Source: Enoplolaimus lenunculus
Lineage: Eukaryota; Nematoda; Enoplea; Enoplida; Thoracostomopsidae
Assembly (NCBI GenBank): GCA_030248215.1
Contig: JASANG010002661.1
Span: 1 to 64,000, forward strand
DNA length: 64,000 bases
Direction: 5' to 3'
Position 1 is the first letter of the stretch. The number at the start of each line of letters is the position of its first letter. The notes beneath the pieces are model-generated. The model made no database searches, had not been told where the DNA came from, and was given only the letters and a program-made list of their open reading frames with translations. Shown piece by piece: positions 33,913 to 44,100 of this stretch. The translations under genes were made by a program, and so were the position numbers.

Positions 33913-35392
33913 AGCAGTCTCGTAGCGAGCTGAGGATGTTGAGTGGACGACTATAAAGGTCTCAGGAGAGGAGAATCGTGAAACAATTTTAATTGTCTTA
34001 CAAGCGATGTTGAAACTTTTCCATGAAGTCAAAATTTGTATGCGGGGCAGGATAAGACGGATCCTGTTACGGGTCCGTACCATAGATTCGAACAGCTATC
34101 ACAATATTGTGCCTGACTCTGATAATTAAGTGTTTCTGTCAGACTTAATGGCACTCAATATTTAGCAGCATCGGCGATAATTATGCTACATGCTAGAATA
34201 TGAGAAGCTCGGTGTCATTTTTGCCGAATTCGAAGCTGGATTAACAGTTGCACTCTTATTTATATTGATGTAACAGGGTGCGATTGACTATCTGATTCCG
34301 GTTAAATATCCAGCAAAATGCCGCTAGCCGAATTTGGTTCTGATATACGGTATAAGTTTCTCACACCAAAATCAAAGTACGAATTAAAAATCTAAGCTAA
34401 CATAATTTTAAGTCACTAAACTTGTGCTTTAGAAGGACTCAAATATATACTTCTAACAGTGCGCAAATTAAGATGCTATATCAGTATAAAATGTGGTTTC
34501 TGCAAACAATTCGCTATCCTGTTCCGGTTCGCACCTCGGAATGTATATATTTGATGTTACTGTCGATATTTTTGATTTTGTAAATTTCTGTTGGTTGCTG
34601 TAGAACCGATTGTTCGGTTTGGTCGCGTTAAGGGTGACTAGGTAAGAAATTAGTTTTATAACTCAATTTCTACACCCTATTTAATACAGGGATTTATTGA
34701 TTTGTACATCTTTTATTTTATTGTTACTCAGTTTTGTATAAGTAACATGCAATCAGCCATAAATGTAAATATTTTCACTGCTCATAGCTACCTCCGCATT
34801 ACCACTTGAATAACATATCGTTTATGATATACTGCGCAGTAAAATGGTTAAAATTTAAATTTTCAATTAAAATTCGAGTTTTATGATTTATAATTCAATT
34901 TCGAATTCAAACATTCTGCATTTACCACGGAAATCTTTTTGTTGTCAGTAGTGTTTGTTTGCTGCGTGTGCCATATTTACATATCGTAATCAGCGACGAA
35001 AATCGCTGGCTTGTGTGAGAAGGTGGCCACAAAGTTTCCAAATATCTATTGCTTTGCAACACAAACATCTTTAACCCTTTTCCGCATACAGTACGTATCA
35101 TATATGTAACACTGTAGAAACTGTTTATATACGAAATTCTGCAAAGTGTATAAAAAGTGTAACAACGTGTTTGCGCAGTATACATTTTCCACAAGACGTG
35201 AGAGTCTCCTCGAGCTCGAGCGTCAAGCTCCGGTTGATCAATAGGGCTGAAACAACTGCGGGTTCGATTCTGAACTTGTAAAATAGAGTTCAGGTAAAAT
35301 TCTGGAACTTCATACAGAATAGGGTTGAAATACTTAAGGATTAACATTTTAGTGGTCGGTTATACGCATTAATTGAGCTGAATGTATGCCCA

Positions 35393-35807
35393 ACTACTGT
35401 ATTGATCCGAATAAGAGGAGGGGGGTTTCCATTTTGAGTCCGGATCAATAGGAGTCCGTATCCCTAATAAGAATCCGTAAGCGGATAGAGTCCCTAAACC
35501 CTAAGTAGAGTCCATAAATGTCAATTAAACCTAATTGTAGCGCATAATTGACTCCAGGACCAAATAATTTGAGAAGGAACTTTAAAGATTCCTAAGTATA
35601 ATCTTGTATTATCCTTCAAGCTATTGACACAAGACAAATAAACTGTTTAATTCCGCGGATAATTGCAGTACCGGATATATATCAGTAACGAAGGGCGGCG
35701 GAGCGTGGGTTAAACTACATAACAGTCCGTAACCGAATAACAAGGGTGGTGCCCTCTGGAGAAACCAAATAAATATCAGTCCCCCTTCTTATTAGGGTCA
35801 CTACGGT
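35393..35807. mobile_element. MITE of the GTGACCCGAATAAG family, copy 1
   Basis: The left end ...gatccgaataagaggagg and the right end cttcttattagggtcacta are diverged inverted repeats. Internal markers shared with the other copies are aataggagtccgta, ggcggagcgtgg and agaggccaaataaatatcag-like sequence. Confidence 0.75.
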
Positions 35808-36836
35808 ACGTGTGTTTATGTATTAAGCGGTGTTACTAGCCATGTTCATACGATAGATATGTTTGTTTGCTACTGTAAATATAGTCGCGTGTTAATATTT
35901 TGTTAGCGTTCGAATTTGGTACATATTTTACATTGTTGTCTTAGCTTTACCGTGTGTTTTAGCATTGAGTTTTCTATTTTTGAGTAAGTTTGACGTTGCT
36001 GTTTTTCAATGTCGCTATACTTGTTTTGCGGCGCAGTCCGACACCGGACAACGCCGCCACAACTAAAAAATACTTACAAATTTAATTTATAGTGCCGTCT
36101 AACAACTCGCGCGTGATGTCATACCTATTGAACGACGCCGGAAAGTTAACTTCACTCTTGCTAAACCAACTGCGCGCAGGCTAATCAGGTAAAAGTTTTC
36201 GAAAATATTTTGTAAAAATGTTCGGCCCTTATAAAGATTAGGGGTGGAACGTTTTTCTGCGGAACTACAATAGCATACATAAGCTTAAACTTTAGAGCAG
36301 TTTTTGGGCTGAGGAATGGGATGTAATTGGCTGAGCAGTTATTGACTCGTATCAAAAACTGTGTGCTGGATATTTACATAGACGTATGAAGTTTAGCTGT
36401 AACCAATGATATCTGGAAAATTAGTTTTAGAAATTGAAATAGTGAAAAATTACCATTTTCAAATGCAACCAACTTGATTTTGACTGCGTCTGTGAAAGGT
36501 AATTTTTAGTTTTGCGAAATTTCTTATTTCTCATTATATTATACGTCCATCTTGACTGTGCATCATTAATATTATAATTCTATTTTTCATTGTCTTCGGC
36601 TAAGAATTTTTACATGTGTTTTGTGTGAGATTAAAAAGCAAGTTTGTTTTACCAAATCGCGATACTGTGTTCTGAGATGTATCTATCATAAGCTCCGCCT
36701 TAAGTTTAATTCGGAAATTTGTTGTGATATGTCGATTGAATTTGCAATAATATACGTATGTCATGCGAGTATGTATATAGTATATGTATGCATATCGTAT
36801 ATGTAAAACGAACTAAGTGATTTTTTGCTTTACTTT

Positions 36837-37265
36837 AGTGACTCGAATAAGGGGGTAATACAGAGGAGCCCCCCATTTTGAGTCCCAATCAATAGGAGTC
36901 TGTATTCCTAGAAGAGTCCGTAACCGGATCGAGTACGTAAACACTAATTAGAGTCCATAAATGCCACTTGTGTCTAATTGTAGGGCATAAATAACTCCAG
37001 ACCCAAATAAAGTTGAGTTTGAAACTTTAAAGCATACTTAAGTTTTGAAAGTATATTCCTAAGTAGAACCTTGCATTATCGCTCAAGCTTTTGATACAAG
37101 ACAAATACTCGTTTATTCAACGGATAATTGCAGTACCGGATATATCAGTAACGAAGGGGGGCGGAGCTTGCGTTAAAAGTAAATAACTGTCCGTAACAGA
37201 ATAACAAGGTGGTACCCTCTGGAGAGGTCAAATAAATATCATTCCCTCCTGTCACTCAGGTCACA
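36837..37265. mobile_element. MITE of the GTGACCCGAATAAG family, copy 2
   Basis: Starts agtgactcgaataag and ends caggtcac. It shares the internal order of copy 1 over its whole length with scattered substitutions. Confidence 0.8.
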
Positions 37266-37504
37266 AAAGTATGTGCTTCATCCTTCATATACCTAAACCG
37301 TAGTAAAATTTTTGTTATTTCCACATTGAGCGATTGGTGTTATTCAGGTTTCAGCCGGAGTCGGATGTCAGCAAAATTTGCCGAAGGCGAAGCGAAATTA
37401 TAGGTAGTTAAACTCATGTTAAATTTGATAGTGTAGCAGCCAATGTTACCGCAAAGACCGTCCCAGTTTCCGGGAAAACCAATGCACCAGCAGTACACAC
37501 AACA

Positions 37505-37807
37505 AATATAAATAGGACAGTGGAACAGTTGGAGAGCGGGACAGTTGGACAGCGGAACTGTTCGATAGAGAAACAGTTGCGCAGCGGGACAGTTGTGTAG
37601 CAGGACAATTGGACAACTGCAGTCGTTATCCTGCTCAGCTTCAGGTCCACTTTTACTGGGGGTCAGAGGGTGCTGCAACCCCGCTTCCCCGAGAAAAGTA
37701 AACATTGACCCTGCTGCACAACATTCTCAGCATATATATGGGGTCCAGAAGATGCTGCAGCCCTCTCCGAGAAAATGAAACACTGCCCCTATACACCACA
37801 TTCTCAG
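37505..37807. repeat. Short minisatellite and a two-copy tandem block
   Basis: 37505-37620 repeats a gggacagttg-like unit with variable spacers. 37659-37807 holds two diverged copies of a block containing gtgctgca.cc, ccgagaaaa and acattctcag. Confidence 0.7.
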
Positions 37808-39275
37808 TACCAAATATATATTTTTATCTGTCCATATGTAAACAGGAGTGCATATATCTGTAATGTGTTGTCGGAAATTATGCGGCTTATTTTTAAGAAA
37901 TCCCGATAACTCAAAATTGCTCGTAAAGGATTAAAGCCAAATGCACTGAACGATACAACATTTGTAATGGACAATTTGATTACAAAGAATGTCGAAACCG
38001 CCGGCAGAATTTCAGCCGGAGCTCCAGGTTGATTTTTACCAAAACTGTACATACGTTTAGAAACAGTGACAGGGTAAAACCGAGCCACTGCGGCATATCT
38101 GTAGTGCACAGGCGAAGGCGCAAGCTTACACAGGTCTTAGGCTTGCCTAAGCTTAAAGACCTTTCTCCTACAGATGGACACCGGATATGAAAAATATCCA
38201 GATATCAGGGTGCAACCGGAATTCCGATTCCGGTGGGAAATCCGGTATTTTTCACTATCCGGTTCCGGAAGAAATCTGGTATTTTTTCACCGGTATTTTC
38301 GGTATTGAAAATTTTTTCTTATTCGAATAACTTATTTATCTAAAATTGTTCGTGCGTGTTTTGCCAAAATTTTCAATTTGTGCCAAACTCCATAATTTAT
38401 CATATGTTTCCACCTACTGCATTTGTTTCAGGATCATGGCATTCGAAATAGTGTGTTTACTGAATTAAAAGCGATAAAATAGCTCTTAAAATGAATTTTT
38501 CAGTAACAAATAAACTAAAAGAAATTTTGTATTCAAACCTGTCAGAATATTGAACTAAATTCTTGACAACTTTTGTGTGCAGATTTGGCTCTTTCGATGT
38601 ATATTGTTTGTAAAATTTAGAGTTGTTGTATAACTATTGTTTTTTGCAATCACACTTACCGTAAGAAAAGTTTTTCACAATTCAGTATAATATTGAAAAC
38701 ATTTCAGCTTCATATAATAGTCTTAGTTTTTGTTTATAATTAAAACTAATTCAAAATTTTAACAGTAAACTTTAGGTGCGCCAAAACCGATCATCCAACG
38801 CAAAATATTTCGCAATTCAAGCCAGCGCTTCGCTTTTCAGCAATATATACACTTGAAAAAATTATAGATCAACTGTTGAAAATACATTTTTAATTTCGCA
38901 GTAGTCCATATAAGACCATTAAAACGTGAAAGCATAAAATCAATTCAAGTCTAAAAAAATTAAAACTTAATTGAAATCATCAGGATAGGTTTATGGGGAA
39001 CCAAATCGGTATTATGTTTCGATATATTGAAACAAGACTGGAACCTGAAGCTTTCGACCAATATGACTTTTAGCGATTTAACGACCAAAACACATTCCTA
39101 GTTTAGGCCTCCTAACGTAATAAATACATGTCTAAAACGAAGCTTTTAAGCCTAAGCCGAAGCAAAAAAATTAGTCTAAATTCTAAGCCTACACTATTAG
39201 CGGATCCAGAGGGAGGACGGAGGGGATTTACGCCCTCCGCCTGAAATGTTTTTGTGATAACATGGTATAGTCCCT

Positions 39276-39907
39276 ACTGTAGTGAACCGAATTAGACGGG
39301 GTAATACGTAGGGCGGGGTCGCATTTTGAGTTCCAATCAATAGGAGTCCGTATCCCTAATATATACGAGTCCGTAAAAGCAGATAGAGTTTATACACCCT
39401 AATAGCGTCCATAAGTGTCAACTATCATTAATTGTAGTGCATTAATGACTCTAGGACCAAATAAAGTTTACGGCCCAGGTTACTTTTAGGGCCGTCCCGG
39501 TTTCTGGTAGGTCTGTAAAAGTGTAGGCTTACATTCTAGACTACATTTTTTCCTTAGGCTTTAAGGCTAAGGTTTAGGTTTCCGCTGTTGCAACGCTCAA
39601 GTACGCTTTACTGTTACGGCCCTAAAAGTAACATTGGCTAAGTTGAGTTCGAATCCTTAACGCGTAGTTAAGTTTAGAAAGTTCATTCCTAAATATGACC
39701 TTGCATCATCGCCAACTAAGCTTTTGATACAAGACAAATTAACGTTTAATTCAACGAATAATTGCAGTACGGGATATATTTCAGTGACGAAGGGTGGCGG
39801 AGCGTGGATTAAAAATAAATAACAGTCCGTAACCGAATATCAGGCGGGTACCCTTTGGAGAGGCCAAATAAATATCAGCGCTCCCACCTCTTATTCGGGT
39901 CACAACA
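39276..39907. mobile_element. MITE of the GTGACCCGAATAAG family, copy 3, with a nested insertion
   Basis: Starts agtgaaccgaattag and ends cttattcgggtcac. Its left and right parts match copies 1 and 2, but between the aaataaagtt and gttgagttc blocks lies an extra segment (39471-39632). Confidence 0.8.
39471..39632. mobile_element. Small MITE nested inside the copy-3 MITE
   Basis: Bounded by ggttacttttagggccg and cggccctaaaagtaac, a near-perfect inverted pair. Copies 1 and 2 of the host MITE lack it at the same point, which fixes it as a later insertion. Confidence 0.8.
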
Positions 39908-40908
39908 GCACCTTGCAAATTGTCCCCTTAGAAAGTTTTTGTGATAAAATGGTAAGGTCACTACTTTACAATTTTTTCCACTTAGAAATTTTTCTGTGAT
40001 AAAGCAAGCTCCCTATCTTACAGTTTTTCCCTTCAGTAAATTTTTGGTGAACAATTGTATTTCATAACATTCGCCAGCCCGCCCGTAGACAGTAAACGTG
40101 GATGAGTCATAAATAGCGATTTATAGAACTGTATGAATTACGCTTGTAGCAATCAGCTTGCGGGTCAGGGTACTTCCTTCAAACAAGTCAAAACAAGTGT
40201 TTAAGACAGAAAAATGAGGTTCGGAAACCCAAAAAACGCAAATCGATTATCGAATATCTGAAATATAAAATTTAATTTCGGATATCCTAATTAATATCCG
40301 GCAACAATTGGCGGATATCTGGATATGAAAAAATATCTGATGCCCATCAGTACTTTGTCCATGCTTTTACAACCGCTTTAATTCTGAATGTGGGGGAAGT
40401 ATCCAAGAATTAGAGTCGGAGGAGCTACCTCACATACCCCATTTGCGGGATTTTGATCCTCACAAGGGATCGCCACCCCGGAATTTTGAGGCAGGGCCAC
40501 CCAAGCCTGCTCCGGTACTCCCAAGAGTCCATATCTGAAACACACCAGGCTACATCGGGCGATTTACCTTGTATTGGAAGTGGATGCTGTAAAATATAAA
40601 ATTGTATCTGCATTGCTGCAAAGCTCGGTCTTCATGTATGAGAAACCAATCTATGCGTGGCCAGAAGGTTCACTATAAATCAGTATTTCAAGATTTATCA
40701 GTTATTGTCATGGCAACACAACCTCATGCAAGTATGTCTTTAAAATAACAGGCAATATTTGGTGGCCAAATTTATGCAAAACACAGCACTTAAAAACAGT
40801 ATTTAACAGTTTAACGATGTGTTTACTGCTCTGCAAGACAGCTAGAACAACTACTGGAGAAATGAAATTGAATTTTGTTGAGTGCCCATTTATATATAAA
40901 TCGGTGGT

Positions 40909-41000
40909 TTATTATTATTATTATTATTAATATTATTATTATTATTATTATTATTATTCATATTACTATTGTTGTTGTTGGTGTTGTTGTTGTTGTTTTG
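40909..41000. repeat. (TTA)n and (TTG)n microsatellites
   Basis: Compound trinucleotide tract: mostly att repeats to about 40959, then gtt repeats at 40969-41000 with one interruption. Confidence 0.95.
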
Positions 41001-41179
41001 GCTGCGCTGGACTGCACTGTAATGATCGTGTTTCCTATTGGGATTACGTATTAAGGATGCCACATATTATTTACCTTCTACGTTTACTTCTCTAAAATGC
41101 GTTTCAAAATACTAACGTTCATTTGTGCCAACTTTTATTATTAAATATAGCTATAATCCTGCAGGGTAAGCAACAAATC

Positions 41180-41197
41180 ATGTTGAACGATGGATAA
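41180..41197 (+). promoter_or_regulatory. Upstream ORF overlapping the CDK20 start codon
   Basis: ATG TTG AAC GAT GGA TAA begins 10 nt upstream of the CDK20 ATG in another frame and its stop overlaps the first CDK20 codons. A ctgcag just upstream (41159-41164) could be a cis or trans splice acceptor, so I cannot say whether this ATG is in the mRNA. Confidence 0.4.
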
Positions 41198-44100
41198 TTA
41201 TCAAATACTGGACCGTGCAGGCGAAGGATCTCAAAGCCTGGTATTGAAAGCAAAATATAACAAGGTATAACTTTCTAACTTAAGAAAACACTCGAGCCAG
41301 GGACACGAGGGAACGAGTTTTTCCATGTCGTGTCCAGCCGGTGCGCAGCTATTAACCCCCAAAAAATGCAACTCGAATTGTTGAAAATAAATTCAACAGC
41401 GAAGCGAGCAAGAATCAACGCATTTTACTGTGGCAAATATTTTAATTTTATCACGAAACGTCTGTTTTGGAGGTTTTAAGATGTGTCAACGACACCGCCG
41501 TATTTGTATAGGGATGTCGACTGACACTCATGGCACCCCTATGGCTTTTGTACCAGACATTTAATATCTACTTGATAGCTTTTTCACAATTTTATCCCAT
41601 TATCGCTAGATTTGTTGTGCAGCGCCATACGGTGCCGTCCGACGCCGTCCGTAACCATACCGTATCGTACGTAAGTAATTCATGTACGATACTGCAAGGT
41701 GACGTACGGTGACGCACAGCACCGCCTATCAAACGTACGGTGATGGAAGGCGACGGACAGGGACGGACGGAGACGGACGGCGCCGGACGTCATCAAAAGT
41801 ATAGCGCCACCCTAACCCAAAACTTTCAATCTTCTTCCAAAGCGCGTTCAACGCTCAAAATTTTTTGACATTTTCTGGTGTCAATTGTGTCTGGAGGATT
41901 TACTTTACTGTAGCCAATCACAAAGCGACGTTAATCTCGAGTATGTTTTGTGCGGACCAACCTAACAGACATTGCATATTTTTTATATTCGAATATTCGG
42001 CAATTTGTAGGAAATCGCTGTACCCGGATAGATAACCGTCAAAACCGTCGTCATAAATTAAAAACAATGGAAAGGTTGCGTATTTGCAGACAGAGCCCTA
42101 AAAGCAATTATAAGATAGAAAAAGCACTTGTCGGACGACAACATATGACTGCACCTGGGTATTCCGATATGGCTAAAACACGAGGAAAGCATTGCGTCGC
42201 TAAGCTTGAAGCCAAATTCCGCAAAGCAGGGTTTTGATAAAAAAAGTTGTTTATTTGTTTTCAGACTGGCGAATTGGTTGCGTTGAAAAAAGTCAATTTG
42301 AAACGGCTGGAAGACGGAATTTCTTGTCAACAACTGCGCGAATTGAAATCGTTGCAAGAGTTATCGCATCCGAACGTAAGTATGTCTCCAACCTTAGGAT
42401 TGCGCTAAACTTTAATGTGCCGCACAACTGATGTGCTGCGCAGCGCGTATAGTGCAATCCTGAGTGATGAACTTTGGAATCACTGGAAGATCGAATTGTG
42501 GGCCATTCAGTCCATACCCTCAACAGGCACCAGAACCCAAAGCAATTAAGACTTAGTACTTTCAAAAATTACGTTTGGCTTCGTGTAGACCTTAGGACAC
42601 TGTATGGTGACCAATTGTCGAGTCACGAATTGTGCATTCGTCTAAACTTTCACTGCAATTCAGTAAGCTTAAGCTTTAGACTAATGTTTTAACTTAGGTT
42701 TAGGCTTAGGTGTTAATATAAGCTCATTCTTACACAGGCTTAACAAGCATAGATTCAGGTATAAGCCCATTCTTACACTTAGGCTTGATGGGCTTCGGTT
42801 TAAATATAAGCGTATTCTTACACTTAGGCTTAATTGGCTTAGGCTTACGAATATGCTTATATTAATGCTACGGCCCTGCTCTATACATTGGCCCATTATT
42901 TTAAAGATAATCAAGCTACGCGAAGTGTTTCCTCACTGTGCAGGCTATGTGATGGTGTTTGCATATATGCCGTTGTCTGTTGCTGGTGCGTTGAAAACAA
43001 CCGAAGTCACCATGAGATTAAGCGTCGCCAAAGAATATGCGCGACAGCTATTGTCAGCAGTCGCTTACATCCATAGAATGCACATTTTGCATCGTGTAAG
43101 TCGGTTTACCGAACTTAACCCTTTCTCACATGAATATTTTCGATTTCATTTGAGATCTGCTTTTATGCTAGAATTCGAAGCTCGGAGACTGGAGTGGGAA
43201 GCGTTAACCATCATCACCGCCCATCTTTCGCCAAAGAGTATGCGCGTCAGCGTTTGTCAGCAGTTGCTTATATTTATAGAATTGCACATTTTGTATCGTG
43301 TAAGTCGTTTTACCGTTAATGTCTATTAACAGTTTTCAGCATAAATATTTTCTGTTCCGTCAAAAAACTTGTCTCAAAGGATCACGAAAAAATTTCGAAT
43401 TCTCAAATGATTGCCAATAAACGATCCCCGATCGCCTCGACTATGAAAAGTTGAACCTCGAGTCCGACGGCATATCGCGTTTAGGTATAAAACTATATCA
43501 ATTTTTCCCCAACAACTCAATATTTATTGATAGAGACGGCGTTTAATTCAACTTTTCAGGATTTGAAACCGGCAAACTTACTCTTGGATCGTCGTGGAAA
43601 GCTTAAAATTGCTGATTTCGGCCTTGCGAGATTACATTTTCCAACTGAACGGCGTCCGTACACGCATGAAGTTGCGACCAGGTAACAGTACCTTTTTAGA
43701 AAACATTTCGGAAAAAAAATTTTGAAATTTTGTTGTACTTAGTAAACTTTCATGTGTAAAATTCGTTGAAGAAACGTAAAACTTCATTTAAAACGAAATC
43801 ACAACAATCTTTAAAATGCTGGTTGGGCGAATAAAAAAATGGGTACATGGTCGATCTTTTTAGCGTGGCTAAATTCGCGGGTCCAAAAAATTCTTATTTG
43901 TCTTGCTAAAGCGCGAATCGGGTACAAAATCTTTACCCACATCCCACTTTGGTCAGTTTTGTGGTGTAACCGTTATCATATTCCTAAGTCTAAGCCTTAG
44001 CGCAGTGTTAAGTCTAAAAGGACTGGCAATGAACGCAGATGAAAAACATAAATTACCTTGCATATATGCAATAAACATCAATTTTCAATAAAATGCAATA

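Larger units (their letters stand above)
33524..41189. other. Intergenic region between DNAJC16 and CDK20
   Basis: No gene recognised. 33524-34135 includes the DNAJC16 3' flank and a copy of a fragment also present in its intron 14. 34273-34532 has CAGGGTG-like ends. Three related MITEs lie at 35393-35807, 36837-37265 and 39276-39907. 37505-37620 is a short minisatellite. 38206 onward starts like a CAGGGTG-family element whose right end I did not find. 40000-40900 shows nothing clear. Confidence 0.6.

Noticed and set aside
33754-34083. 109-codon minus-strand frame as a host gene
   Set aside because: Part is repeated inside a transposon in DNAJC16 intron 14; kept as a repeat fragment, not a gene.
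37340-37705. Minus-strand frames of 78 and 121 codons rich in CPxxQLF
   Set aside because: Translation of the gggacagttg minisatellite.
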